From: Streptomyces poonensis
GTDB taxonomy: Bacteria; Actinomycetota; Actinomycetes; Streptomycetales; Streptomycetaceae
Length of the DNA: 64,000 nucleotides
Assembly: GCF_014650915.1 (NCBI RefSeq)
Contig: NZ_BMVW01000009.1
Span: 186,001 to 250,000, forward strand
Direction: 5' to 3'
The notes beneath the pieces were generated by a model. It was not told where the DNA came from. It did no database searches and was given only the letters and a program-made list of their open reading frames with translations. How positions within the stretch are numbered: position 1 is the first letter of the stretch; each line of letters opens with the position of its first letter. The position numbers and the translations under genes were made by a program. This document shows positions 41,317 through 50,024 of this stretch, one piece after another.

Positions 41317-42074
41317 GTCGATCCCAGCGCCGTGTTCGGCGGAGGCGGCGCGCTGATGCGGGGGCCGCTCGGTACGTGCTGCGGGCGGCGGGCCGCGTAC
41401 AGCCGGTAGGAGAGGTGGTTGTCCGGCTTCGGGGAGTCGATCGCCGTGACCGAGTCCATGGTGAGGCCGTGCTGGAGCAGGAGGCCCGCCCACAGTTGCG
41501 GCGTAAGGACCCACATGTCTACCGGGTGGTCTTCGGTGGTGCCGGGCAGCCGCAGGATCTCGGGCCGCCGGGTGACCTCGGTTGAGGGTCCTGTGCCGTG
41601 GGAGTTGGTGTGCAGCGCGGTGAAGACCAGCCGACCGCCCGGTTTGAGGCCGTTGGCCAGGGCGGGCAGAAGTCGGTCCGGGTTCAGGTACGGCATCGAG
41701 CCGATGGAGTAGATCAGGTCGTACGGGTCGATATCGCGCAGGTGGGCCACGGCGTCGGCGCACACCAGGTGCAGGCCCGGGGTGTCCGGGTAGCGGGCGA
41801 GGGCGCGCTGGTGCTGGGTGGGGGAGGCGTCCACGGCGGTGACCTCGGCGCCCAGGGCGGCCAGGTGGGCGGCGTGCCGGCCGAGGCCGCTGCCGACGTC
41901 GAGCACGCGCAGCCCTTTCACGTCACCGAGGGCTTCGAAGCCGGGGCCGGTGTCCGGGATGCCCCAGTTCCACCGGTCCAGCTCCGGCAGCTGTAGCTTC
42001 CGGGCCAGCTGGTGGGCGCCGTAGATGTTCCAGGTTTCGATGGTGTGCGTCTCGGTGTTCACCAGGTTCTCCAT
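41313..42074 (-). CDS. Class I SAM-dependent methyltransferase
   Basis: 253 aa from the ATG at 42074. Motif I is LRVLDVGSGLGRHAAHLAAL near residue 55. The acidic strand end is VTAVDASP, motif II is PYDLIYSIGSMPYLNPDRLL and motif III is LKPGGRLVFTAL. The N-terminus (TIETWNIYGAHQLARKLQLP) and the C-terminal region containing MWVLTPQLWAGLLLQHGLTM resemble methyltransferases of actinobacterial RiPP-type operons. The stop overlaps the Nudix gene start. Substrate unknown. Confidence 0.9.
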   Translation of the reverse strand: MENLVNTETHTIETWNIYGAHQLARKLQLPELDRWNWGIPDTGPGFEALGDVKGLRVLDVGSGLGRHAAHLAALGAEVTAVDASPTQHQRALARYPDTPGLHLVCADAVAHLRDIDPYDLIYSIGSMPYLNPDRLLPALANGLKPGGRLVFTALHTNSHGTGPSTEVTRRPEILRLPGTTEDHPVDMWVLTPQLWAGLLLQHGLTMDSVTAIDSPKPDNHLSYRLYAARRPQHVPSGPRISAPPPPNTALGST

Positions 42075-42093
42075 CGGGTGGCCGGGGCGGGGG

Positions 42094-42669
42094 TCAGGGG
42101 CGCAGGGCGTAGCAGCGGAGGACGTCGAGGTCGACGGTGTGGACGACGGACCAGCCCGCGGTGAGGATCTCGGCTTCGGCGGGGGTGATTCCGAGGTGTT
42201 GCCGGGGGTCGGTGTCGGCGCGGCGGCCGGAGATCTCGGTGGCCACCCAGAAGATCCCGCCTGGTGCGAGGAGGCGGCGGACGCGGTCGAGGAAGGCCGC
42301 TTGGTCGTCGATCCACCGGTAGACCAGGCGGCAGGTGATGACCGCGTACGCCCGGTCCGGCAGGGCGTTGAGGTCATCGGTGGTGATGTCCATGCACCGC
42401 CAGACCGGGCCGGGCCCGCTGTCCTGGGCGGCGGCGAGCGCGACGGCGCTGGGGGAGCAGTCGATGCCGGTCGTGCGGTAGCCGAGCTGTTCCAGGCGTC
42501 GGGCCAGAGCGCCGTCGCCGCAGCCGAGGTCGAGGGCGGGGCGGGCGCGGCCAGGGCGGAGATGATCCTCCAATAGCCGGATCTCGGTGTCGTCGAGCTG
42601 CCGGTAGCGGCGGCCGTCGGCCCAGAGCCGCTCCCAGTAGGCCGCGGCTGCGGGGGACTCGGTGGTCAT
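42094..42669 (-). CDS. Second class I SAM-dependent methyltransferase
   Basis: 191 aa. The ATG at 42669 follows GAAGGAG with good spacing. Motif I is RPALDLGCGDGALARRLEQL, then GIDCSPSAVALA. A late motif is LLAPGGIFWVATE. It is compact and lies 19 bases upstream of the first methyltransferase. The close packing implies one transcript. The two enzymes share little beyond the fold, so they probably methylate different positions or molecules. Confidence 0.9.
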   Translation of the reverse strand: MTTESPAAAAYWERLWADGRRYRQLDDTEIRLLEDHLRPGRARPALDLGCGDGALARRLEQLGYRTTGIDCSPSAVALAAAQDSGPGPVWRCMDITTDDLNALPDRAYAVITCRLVYRWIDDQAAFLDRVRRLLAPGGIFWVATEISGRRADTDPRQHLGITPAEAEILTAGWSVVHTVDLDVLRCYALRP

Positions 42670-42875
42670 GAAGCTCCTTCACGAGCGGGCGGCACGGTTG
42701 CGCGGCCGCGCGGGCGGGCGGAGTGGGCGTGTCCCGCAGAGCGCGGACGGGGAAGCCAGTAGCAGGACGACGGGTACGACCCCCGGTGGTCACTCGCGGC
42801 CTCGCTGCCGAGCAGGTACCGGTAGGCGGGGATCGTCCGGGCGGTAGCCCGCGGGGCCAGGACGGCGACCGTCAC
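42666..42875 (-). CDS. 69-aa small protein between Nudix and methyltransferase genes
   Basis: It starts with a GTG overlapping the Nudix stop (GTGA) and ends with TGA overlapping the methyltransferase start (ATGA). The sequence begins MTVAVLAPRATARTIPAYRY and has a Ser/Tyr/Cys-containing centre (GSYPSSCYWLPRPRS) and an Arg/Pro-rich end. The double 4-base overlap is typical of real actinobacterial operon genes, but the ribosome site of the methyltransferase within it could explain the second overlap. Only one Cys is present, so a lanthipeptide precursor role would be weak. Function unknown. Confidence 0.4.
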   Translation of the reverse strand: MTVAVLAPRATARTIPAYRYLLGSEAASDHRGSYPSSCYWLPRPRSAGHAHSARPRGRATVPPAREGAS

Positions 42876-43348
42876 CGGGCCTCACCCCCGGCCGCCAGTT
42901 CCGGGGCGACGACATTGGCGTACCGGTGCCCGGCGGCGAAGTGGCGCAGGATCTCGTGGGTGAAGAGGTGGCAGTCCTCCGGCGGGCTGGTGGGATCGAT
43001 CCAGGCCAGCTCGGTGTGGGTGCCCGGTTCCCGGTTGTACGGCTCGCCCTCCCAGCTTCGGGCGAGGAACACGGCGCCCACCACTCGTTCTCCGTCCGCG
43101 GCGTGGAGGTGGGTGAGCTGGCAGAAGTCGAGCCGGTTGGGGGTGATGCGGATGCCGACTTCCTCGGCGAGCTCGCGCGCCGCGCCTTCGTCGAGGAACT
43201 CACCGGCTTCGAGTCGGCCGCCGATGATGGTCAGCAGGCCGGGGGAGTGCCATGAATGCTGCTGGTGTCGGACCGTGAGCACCCGCCCGTCACCGGGACG
43301 CTGGAGCAGCACCATGACGTGGGCGATGCTCCGGTGGACGTCGCTCAA
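42872..43348 (-). CDS. Nudix hydrolase
   Basis: 158 aa from the TTG at 43348, which overlaps the kinase stop (TTGA). The Nudix box is complete: GGRLEAGEFLDEGAARELAE, then EVGI. The protein begins IAHVMVLLQRPGDGRVLTVR and ends with a helix containing HLFTHEILRHFAAGHRYANV. Members hydrolyse X-linked nucleoside diphosphates, dNTPs or related substrates. With the MazG-like enzyme and the degenerate Nudix protein it makes three nucleotide-type enzymes in one operon. Confidence 0.88.
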   Translation of the reverse strand: MSDVHRSIAHVMVLLQRPGDGRVLTVRHQQHSWHSPGLLTIIGGRLEAGEFLDEGAARELAEEVGIRITPNRLDFCQLTHLHAADGERVVGAVFLARSWEGEPYNREPGTHTELAWIDPTSPPEDCHLFTHEILRHFAAGHRYANVVAPELAAGGEAR

Positions 43349-44163
43349 AGCCTGTTTACCCTCATGAGCCGGTCCAGGGTCCGTCGGCCCCGGGCGGTGA
43401 CCTCTGGCTGGTTGTTGTCCGGGCCCCAGGCCAGGCAATTGACCGCGTCCAGTGCGGTCAGGCAGCGCAGCGCGTGCCGCTCGGCGGGGGTGAGCGCGCG
43501 CCCGTATGCCTGGAGGAACGCCTGCTCGCGGTCGGGGTGGTCGAGCCACTCGGTGACGGTGAGGATGACGAGGTCCTGGACGCGGGCGGCCGGCCGGGTG
43601 CGTTCGAAGTCGACGAGCGCGAGCCCGGCCGGGGACCACAGCCAGTTTCTCGGCTGGTTGTCGCCGTGGACGTATCCGACGGGCACCTGGCCGACGCGGC
43701 GGAGCAGGGCGGCATGGTCGCGGATCATCTGCTGCTCGTCCGCGGTGAGCCGGTCCCCGGCGCGGGCCAGGTGCTTCTCCGCTCCGTCGGCAGCGGCCTC
43801 AAGCGATGCTTCGGCCTCCGCCCGGTCGGCGCGGTCGAGGTCACCGGCTTCGTGGAGGCGGGCGCACAGCGCGACGGCCTGCCGGTGCACGGCCCGCCAC
43901 ACGCCGGGGGTTAGGCCGAGCCCCGGCGCCGGGGCGCCGGGCACCGCGGTGAGCAGCAGGGCCAGGTCCTGCGCACGGCTGTCGACGAGGTGGGGTGCCC
44001 GGCTGTGGCCGAGCGCGGGGACGACGTGGCGGTAGGCCAGGGTCTCGCGGGTGAAGAACTTCTCGCTGGGCGAGACCTTCACATAGCGGCGGGCGCCGCC
44101 TGCGCCCTGTAGCTCCCACACCCGGGAGCGGTCCCAGTCGTGCGAGGCGTCGCGTACGGCCAC
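43345..44163 (-). CDS. Aminoglycoside phosphotransferase/choline kinase-fold protein
   Basis: 272 aa from the GTG at 44163. The catalytic loop is GYVHGDNQPRNWLWSPAG (H-G-D-x-x-x-x-N) and the metal motif is LALVDFERTRPAARVQDLV (D-F-E). The N-lobe starts RVWELQGAGGARRYVKVSPS. Upstream, a different frame (44239 down to about 44175) reads RQTKSLPATVRRWAEQ, which fits before SGIGPVVAVRDASHDW of this frame. The native gene may therefore be 25 codons longer with a two-base deletion near 44180. Such kinases occur in RiPP operons where some phosphorylate small molecules or proteins. No known resistance type is implied. Confidence 0.85.
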   Translation of the reverse strand: MAVRDASHDWDRSRVWELQGAGGARRYVKVSPSEKFFTRETLAYRHVVPALGHSRAPHLVDSRAQDLALLLTAVPGAPAPGLGLTPGVWRAVHRQAVALCARLHEAGDLDRADRAEAEASLEAAADGAEKHLARAGDRLTADEQQMIRDHAALLRRVGQVPVGYVHGDNQPRNWLWSPAGLALVDFERTRPAARVQDLVILTVTEWLDHPDREQAFLQAYGRALTPAERHALRCLTALDAVNCLAWGPDNNQPEVTARGRRTLDRLMRVNRL

Positions 44164-44390
44164 GACGGGACCGATTCCGCTGCTCCGCCCAGCGCCGCAC
44201 CGTCGCGGGCAGGGATTTCGTCTGCCTCACGCCGCGCACCTCGCGCTCGGGCGTGAAGTGCGTAAGGAACGGGGGACGCGGCCATCGGCAGCGGTGAGGG
44301 ATGGGGGCATGGCTCCTCCTGGGTGGTGCCCGTGCCGTCGCGCGGCAGGACGGGCGGGAGACAGACGGGGGACGGGTGGGGCGGAAGCGG

Positions 44391-46280
44391 TCAGCGGTCC
44401 TGGGACAGCTCCAGCAGCTCGGCGAAGGTTCCGCCGCTGTGGACGAGGTCGTCGTAGCGGCCCTGTTCGGTGATCCGGCCGTGCTCCATCACGACGATGT
44501 GGTCGGCGATCTTGGTGTTCTCCAGGCGGTGGGTGACCACGATGGTGATGCGGTCGGCGGCGATGGCCTTGATCTGCTCGAAGATCTGGTGCTCGCCGCG
44601 CGGATCCATCTGGGAGGTGGGCTCGTCGAGGATCAGCAGCCCCGGGCGCCGGTACAGAGCCCGGGAGCAGGCGACGCGCTGCCACTGCCCGCCGGAGAGC
44701 TCACAGCCGCCGAAGACGTCGCGGGACAGGAGGGTGTCCAGGCCCGCGGGCAGGTCGTCGACGGCTTCGCGCAGTCCGACCGCGTCGATGGCCTCCCACA
44801 CCGGGGCGTCGTCGTGGGTCCGGGGCTGGCCGAGGGTGACGTTCTCGCGGACCCGCAGCGGCCACTGCGCGAAGATCTGCGGCACCAGACCGGTGTGCGC
44901 CCACACCGTGGCGGGGTCGACCTCGGCGAGGTCGGTGCCGTCCCAGGTGACCTTGCCCTTGTCCGGCAGGTAGATCCCGGTCAGCAGCCGGGTGAGGGTG
45001 GACTTGCCCGAGCCGTTCGCCCCGACGATGGCGAGGATCTGGCCGCGCCGCAGGGTGAGGGAGACCCCGTCGACGGCGGGCTTGTCCTTGCCCGGGTACT
45101 GGTAGACGACCTCCTCGAGCCGGATCTCCTCGGTCGGCGCGGCGTGGGTGCGGGGGCCGCGCCGGGGGGCACGGGCGGCGGCCTCGTCGAGGAAGGACTG
45201 CATGTCGCCCAGGTACAGGCTGGTGTGGAAGACCGCGGCACCGTTGATGACGACCTGGGAGAGCGCGGCGAGGGTGGTCTGCACGGCGATGACGGCCGTC
45301 GCGGCCACCGCGAGCTCGATCCGGCCCGACACCGCCAGCCACGCCAACGCGCCCCAGGTCGCCACCAGGAAGACGCCGCCGGCCAGCGCGGACAGCAGGG
45401 CGATCCGCAGGGTTTGCGGCGCGGCGGCCAGGGTGCGCCGGTCACACCGGTCGGACAGGGCCCGGTACCAGTAGACGAGGTAGTCGGTCATGGAGTTGGC
45501 GCGGACCTCGTCGCCGTACTTCGGTGTGGTCGCCCACCAGCGCATCATGCCGCGCACGTTGCGGTCGGCGATGTTGGCGTAGTGGATCTCGTAGTCGACC
45601 CGGGCGGTCAGGACGGCGCCGACGCCGGCCGGCAGCACGGCGAGCAGGAGCAGCGGCAGCATCAACGGGTTCAGCACCGACAGCACTCCGCCGGCGGTGA
45701 CCATGCGGATCAGCGCGGACAGGAAGCGCTGGGCGTCGGTGACCATCACGTGCGTGCGGATCACCCCCATCTCGGCCGCCTCATGCCGGTCCGAGAACCC
45801 GTCCTCCGCGTATGCGGCGGCCTCGACCCGGCATACCGCCTCGACAACAGCGGTGTCCGTCTGAGTGGTCAGCCGGGGGGTGATCCGCCGCTCGGCGTAG
45901 GTGGCCACCGCCCCTGCGCCGCGGCCCAGCGCGGCGGCGAGCGCCACGACCAGCAGTGCCGGCAGGGCGCCGCGCAGCCGGTCGCCGGCGGTGCCGTCCC
46001 CGAGGACGGGTTCCATGGCGTGGGCGGTGGCGGCCAGCAGCACGGCGGCCGAGGCGCCCGTAGCCACCTGGCAGCCGAGGAGGAGCTGCACCGCCCGCCG
46101 GTCGGTGCGCCACGACAGCCGGGCGATCCGGCCCAGGACGGCCGGGATCTGCGCGCACATCCGCCGGAAGGAGACCTCGGCGAGCGGATTGACGGAGTAC
46201 TGCCCGCTGTAGGTGATCTCTGCGGGAGGAGGCGGGGGCGGCGCGGTGTGCTGCTGCTCGTTCGTGGCGGTCGAGGTCAA
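44391..46280 (-). CDS. ABC transporter with fused permease and ATPase (exporter type)
   Basis: 629 aa. Residues 1-30 are Pro-rich and cytoplasmic. Six membrane helices span about 55-330 (VALAAALGRGAGAVATYAER, PLMLPLLLLAVLPAGVGAVL, LSALAGGVFLVATWGALAWL). The nucleotide-binding domain has Walker A AIVGANGSGKSTLTRLLT near 420, Q-loop LVPQIFAQWPL, signature CELSGGQWQRVACSRAL and Walker B GLLILDEPTSQMD, then H-loop VVTHRLEN. No peptidase C39 domain is present, so it would export a substrate whose leader is removed elsewhere, or a small product. The ATG at 46280 overlaps the SpaB_C stop. Confidence 0.93.
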   Translation of the reverse strand: MTSTATNEQQHTAPPPPPPAEITYSGQYSVNPLAEVSFRRMCAQIPAVLGRIARLSWRTDRRAVQLLLGCQVATGASAAVLLAATAHAMEPVLGDGTAGDRLRGALPALLVVALAAALGRGAGAVATYAERRITPRLTTQTDTAVVEAVCRVEAAAYAEDGFSDRHEAAEMGVIRTHVMVTDAQRFLSALIRMVTAGGVLSVLNPLMLPLLLLAVLPAGVGAVLTARVDYEIHYANIADRNVRGMMRWWATTPKYGDEVRANSMTDYLVYWYRALSDRCDRRTLAAAPQTLRIALLSALAGGVFLVATWGALAWLAVSGRIELAVAATAVIAVQTTLAALSQVVINGAAVFHTSLYLGDMQSFLDEAAARAPRRGPRTHAAPTEEIRLEEVVYQYPGKDKPAVDGVSLTLRRGQILAIVGANGSGKSTLTRLLTGIYLPDKGKVTWDGTDLAEVDPATVWAHTGLVPQIFAQWPLRVRENVTLGQPRTHDDAPVWEAIDAVGLREAVDDLPAGLDTLLSRDVFGGCELSGGQWQRVACSRALYRRPGLLILDEPTSQMDPRGEHQIFEQIKAIAADRITIVVTHRLENTKIADHIVVMEHGRITEQGRYDDLVHSGGTFAELLELSQDR

Positions 46281-47059
46281 TGCGGGGTCTCCCTGGACAG
46301 TCGTCCGGTGTGGTCATGAGGCTCAACGACCGGGCCGGGATTTCGAACTGATGTGTTTCGGTCACTCCCGAATCGGTTGCATGCGAAGATCGCGTGATGG
46401 GTGAGGACAGCGCGCAGGCCGCGTATCAGTCGTCCATCGGCGGCGAGCCTTCGCAGACGCCGGCCGGCGTCTGCGAAGGCGGCGACGCGGTCGGTCCAGC
46501 CCGGTTCGGCGTCGGGTCGCCGGGCGGCGTCGGCGTTCACCAGGCGCCGCATGGCCGCCACGGAGCGGTCGAGTGCGGGCCCGGCGGGCGGATCGACGGA
46601 GGGGCGCAGGGTGGCGAACTGGGACCAGACGTCTCCGGCTTCGAAGGGGTCCAGGCCGGCTTCGCGGATCATGACGGACAGCAGCATCACGCAGCGCTCG
46701 CGGGTGCCGGGGCTGCCGGTCTCGGGCAGGGCGCTGCGGCTGTCGGCGCAGAACACGTCGTGCGCCACGTCCATGCCCTCGGGGCCGCCGAAGGCTTCGG
46801 TCTCCGGCTCGTAGATGCCGCGGATCCAGCCGGTGATCTGCTGCTCGGCGACGAGGCGGTCCAGCAGGGCCGCGGAGGGGCGTTCGGTGCGCAGGCGCAG
46901 CCCTGCATCCTTGCGCAGGAAGTGGAAGTGCTGGTCGTGCAGGGCTGCCGACAGGGCCTGGGCGGCCTCGGGGCTCACTGCGCCGCCGGGGAAGGCGACG
47001 CTGGCGTGCCACCAGGTCGTGTCGTGTGTGATCGGTAGGTTTTCGTCGTCGAAGGTCAT
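46277..47059 (-). CDS. Thiopeptide-type/SpaB_C domain protein (stand-alone lantibiotic dehydratase elimination domain)
   Basis: 260 aa. The hallmark is the N-terminal TWWHASVAFPGGAVSPEAAQ, then HFHFLRKDAGLRLRTERPS, as in SpaB_C proteins, which begin W(x)xxxx and contain the R-x-R strand. Further motifs are WIRGIYEPETEAFGGPEGMD and FCADSRSAL. Split LanB systems separate the glutamylation domain and this elimination (or Diels-Alder-like) domain. It lies 37 bases downstream of lanC and overlaps the ABC gene by four bases. The glutamylation partner is absent from the window. Confidence 0.85.
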   Translation of the reverse strand: MTFDDENLPITHDTTWWHASVAFPGGAVSPEAAQALSAALHDQHFHFLRKDAGLRLRTERPSAALLDRLVAEQQITGWIRGIYEPETEAFGGPEGMDVAHDVFCADSRSALPETGSPGTRERCVMLLSVMIREAGLDPFEAGDVWSQFATLRPSVDPPAGPALDRSVAAMRRLVNADAARRPDAEPGWTDRVAAFADAGRRLRRLAADGRLIRGLRAVLTHHAIFACNRFGSDRNTSVRNPGPVVEPHDHTGRLSRETPH

Positions 47060-47096
47060 AGGCGTGGGCGTTCCTTGTCAGCGGGGCGGTGCGGGG

Positions 47097-47890
47097 TCAG
47101 GTGATCAGCAGCACGCTGGTCCAGTTCGTGGCGTTCGTGCCGTCGAGGGCGAGCTGCGCACCGCTGCGGCCCTCCATGAAGCCGGGCTTGGACAGTTGGT
47201 CCAGGTCGGTGGCCAGGCGCTGCTGCAGGTCGTTGATCAGAGGAGCGAAGCGTTCGGGGGCGGGGCTGTCGGCGGCGACGGCGCGGGCGAGGGTCACCAG
47301 ACCTGCCCAGCCGTGGCACAGCGTGGCGTCGGTGATCCGGGCGAGGTGAGCGGGCTCGGTGAGCGTGCGTACGACGGTGTCTTCTGCTGTCTGGCGTCGG
47401 GCGCGGTCGCCCAGGGCGAGCGCGGCGAGCTGTTGGGCGCGGGCGATGCCGGGCCGGCCGTAGCACCAGGACGGGCGGGCAGGCCCCGGCTCGGGCGGCT
47501 CGGCGGCGTCCAGGTGGGCGCGGGTGGTCCAGTAATGGCCGCCGTACCGGTCCAGCCAGCGGGCGAAGACCTCGATCGCCTCGTGCTGGCCCGGCACGAG
47601 GACGCCGTGACGGGCGGCGAGGGAGAGCACCGACAGGGGGCCGGCGATGCCGTGCGCCATGCCGTTGTTGCTGTGCCCGCCGGCCATCTCCTCGCCGCCG
47701 GGCCCCACCGCGGACCACCACCCGGGCAGCCTCTTCCCCTCGGAGTAGACCGGCTGGGAGAGGGAGACGAGGTAGAGCAGCACGTCCGTCAGCCGGGTCG
47801 AGGCCGCCGGGCGAGTCAGGAGCAGCGCGCCCAGTCCCGCCAGGCCCCGGATGTGATCCCATTCCGCGAGGCCCGCAGTGCCCCAGAGGA
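47097..47890 (-). pseudogene. LanC-type cyclase, N-terminal part lost at a fusion junction
   Basis: The intact part runs from AVLWGTAGLAEWDHIRGLAG to the stop at 47097, about 260 codons. The three zinc-ligand motifs are present: GGHSNNGMAHGIAGPLSVLS, RPSWCYGRPGIARAQQLA and DATLCHGWAGLV. These are the catalytic features of lanthipeptide cyclases, which add Cys thiols to dehydrated residues. Family members have about 400 residues, so roughly 130 of the first barrel helices are gone. Upstream at about 47885 the sequence becomes an APC transporter. No start codon and ribosome site serve the remaining frame. Confidence 0.85.
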
Positions 47891-48787
47891 CTGCCGCCGC
47901 CGTGCTGCGAGCAGGCGTGCGTCCACAATGCGGTCGACGACCTCGCGTACGTCGGGACCGGCGTGTCCGGCACGGGCGAGCACAAACTCCAGCGCCGGGG
48001 CTCCGTGGAACAGCACGAGCAGCGGGAACGCGAGGAGTGCCGGCGTCATCAGATCGCCGAAGCCGGTGCCGCCCTCGACGAGCGCGTCCGTCCAGGCCGA
48101 GAACGCGCCCGAGGTGGTGAAGACGTGGACCAGGCCGACGGCGATGACCACCGCGTTGAGCGCGAGGAAGACGGCGACCAGTGGGATGGCCACGCTCACG
48201 GCCTCGCTGAAGCCCAGCAGGAACACCTCGCCGAGCACCAGCAGCAGAGCCACGGTGAGGGCCACCTCGTGGCCGTGGAGAACCTCGGGGAAGAACGGGT
48301 TCTCCACCACGTGCACCGACGCGTCCGCGGTCGACAGGGTGATGGTGATGATCCAGGACGTGGCGACGAAGCCGAGCAGGACCAGGACGAACAGCTTGCC
48401 CCGCCAGAACGGCAGCAGGTCCTCCAGCATCGCCACCGACCCGGCGCCGTGTGGGCTCTCCTTCGCCACCCGCCGGTACATGGGCAGCATGCCCAGCAGG
48501 GTAAGGGCCACGATCAGCAACGTCGCCAGGGGAGACACCGCGCCAGCGGCGAGTGCGGCGATGGCCGGCACGTAGGCGAGACTGGAGAAATAGTCGACCC
48601 CAGTCAGGCACATCACCTTCCACCAGGCATGTGGCACGGCGTGCCCTTCGCCGGCCGCCGGTCCGACGGGCTGCACCTGGTGGCGCAGCATCCACCGGGC
48701 CAGGCGACCGGTGGGCTGCGGACGCAGCGCGGGGCTGTCCACCACCTCGGGCACGGTCGGCCCGTTCGCGTCTTTCCGGTCCGCCAT
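47885..48787 (-). pseudogene. APC-type amino acid/potassium permease, C-terminal half lost
   Basis: The ATG at 48787 follows GAGGAG. The N-terminal amphipathic part (MADRKDANGPTVPEVVD..) leads into WWKVMCLTGVDYFSSLAYVP, the first helix of APC permeases with its unwound G-x-D/S. Helices follow at ALAAGAVSPLATLLIVALTL, LFVLVLLGFVATSWIITITL, VALTVALLLVLGEVFLLGF and PLVAVFLALNAVVIAVGLVH. After VREVVDRIVDARLLAARRR the sequence breaks at the lanC junction. About 300 of some 600 residues remain. It probably once was an independent gene next to the RiPP operon. Confidence 0.8.
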
Positions 48788-49393
48788 CAATATCTCCTCG
48801 CTCTCGCGCACTGGTCAGGCAGCACCGCACCGACGGCACAACGATCACCGAGTATGCGGCCTGCCTGTAGTACCCGGGTCGTACGTGTCGGTCATGGCGA
48901 CGCGCGGGCTCGTTGACGAGCGGAGAGGGAGTGCATCCCGGAGCACTGCGAAAGTGGTCCTTCGGTCCAGCGCGGGGTTCGGTGGCCATGACGCGGACCA
49001 TGATCAGCCACGCGATGTGGGTCGCACGCTCCGAGCTGCCTCAAGAACGAGGAAGCGGGATGTGGCCGATGACAGGGGTTCGAGAGCGCGTGTATGGACG
49101 CCGTGCAGGGCGAGCGGACGACGTGCGGCGCCAGGGGGCGGCCGCGGGCCGGGCGAGCCCGTTCGTACGACCGCCGCTCCCGCCCTCCAGCGTCAGGCGG
49201 GCGTACGCACCCGGCCGCGTGAACCACCCGTACGGGAACCGTCAAGACCAGCTTCCGTCGCACGGCCGACAGGACTTCGTCAAGGTGGACGGGCTGCGAC
49301 CTGGCGCGGGCTTCGGCAGCGGTAGGCGACCGCGTTCCGGCGCCCGCCCGTACCGCCGGCATCCGCCCGTACCCCATGGGGAGTTGATCGTTC
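48788..49393. other. Intergenic stretch between the permease fragment and the kdp remnants
   Basis: No gene recognised on either strand. GGGGAG at about 49379 is the ribosome site of the first kdpF copy. Confidence 0.4.
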
Positions 49394-49484
49394 GTGAGCA
49401 TCGAGAACAGGGTCGGTCTCGTCGTCGCCCCGAGTCTCGTCGGTTACCTGCTGGCCGCGCTGACCCGCCCCGGAGAAGTTCTGA
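49394..49484 (+). pseudogene. kdpF: KdpF peptide, first copy, with a one-base insertion
   Basis: A GTG behind GGGGAG gives VSIENRVGLVVAPSLVGYLL, then AALTRP. The family pattern is (V)xxENxVGLxVAxxLxGYLxxAL..PExF. The end PEKF-stop is in the +1 frame, so an inserted C near 49470 broke it. KdpF is a single-helix stabiliser of the KdpFABC potassium pump. The downstream kdpA that should follow is absent. Confidence 0.65.
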
Positions 49485-49849
49485 CCGGCGCCGGACGGCC
49501 GCGGGCGCCCGCACGCCGAGGCACCGCCGCACCGTACACGGCATCGGCGTCCGGGAAGCCCGGGAGCGCGAGGTCGCCGGAGCGAGGGACGGCCCGGAGG
49601 GAGACCTCCTCACTCCCTGGGAGGGGGGCTGGCCATGGTCGTCACGTCGCGCCGCGCGCACTCCCGGACGCGGGGTGGCGCGGTCCGTACGGAGTCCTGG
49701 TGCCGGACTGGTCGGCATGCCGCGTAGGGAACGCGTCAAGAGGGGCGTCCGGGGCGTCAGGACGGCGTCAACGGCGGCGGTGAGTGGCCGAAGAGGCTGT
49801 TTCCTCGTCTGGTCAGAGAGTCCGCCCTTCCTTCTTCCGGGGGTTCACG
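49485..49849. other. Intergenic stretch between two kdpF copies
   Basis: No kdpA-like sequence or other gene recognised. Presumably a scar of a deleted kdp copy plus the leader of the next operon. Confidence 0.4.
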
Positions 49850-49933
49850 ATGGCCGACGTGGCCTTCGTCGTCACCACGGTCGCGGTCTTTGCGCTGGTG
49901 GCGTTCATCGCCAAGGGGGTGGCGAAGCTGTGA
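49850..49933 (+). CDS. 27-aa membrane peptide preceding kdpF
   Basis: ATG at 49850 gives MADVAFVVTTVAVFALVAFI, then AKGVAKL. It is one hydrophobic helix with a basic end. A similar short membrane peptide often precedes kdpF in Streptomyces kdp operons, as I recall. Its TGA overlaps the kdpF GTG (GTGA), implying coupled translation. Function unknown, possibly a further small subunit of the pump. Confidence 0.65.
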   Translation: MADVAFVVTTVAVFALVAFIAKGVAKL

Positions 49934-50016
49934 GTGCCGAGAGCGTGATCGGTCTGCTCGTCGCCGCCGCCCTGCGATACCTTGTCCTCGCGCTGGTCGA
50001 GCCGGAGAGATGCTGA
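49930..50016 (+). CDS. kdpF: KdpF, second copy
   Basis: 28 aa: VSAESVIGLLVAAALRYLVL, then ALVEPERC. This matches the single-helix KdpF, including the usual L-V-x-P-E-R-x ending, although an Arg replaces the usual Gly in the middle of the helix (ALRYL), which may hamper insertion. It is coupled to the peptide upstream and followed eight bases later by the kdpA'-'kdpC fusion. With the pump core missing it has no partner here. Confidence 0.75.
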   Translation: MSAESVIGLLVAAALRYLVLALVEPERC

Positions 50017-50024
50017 ATACGGGC

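Noticed and set aside
44301..46319. Plus-strand open frame opposite the ABC transporter
   Set aside because: Antisense shadow; the minus strand contains all ABC motifs.
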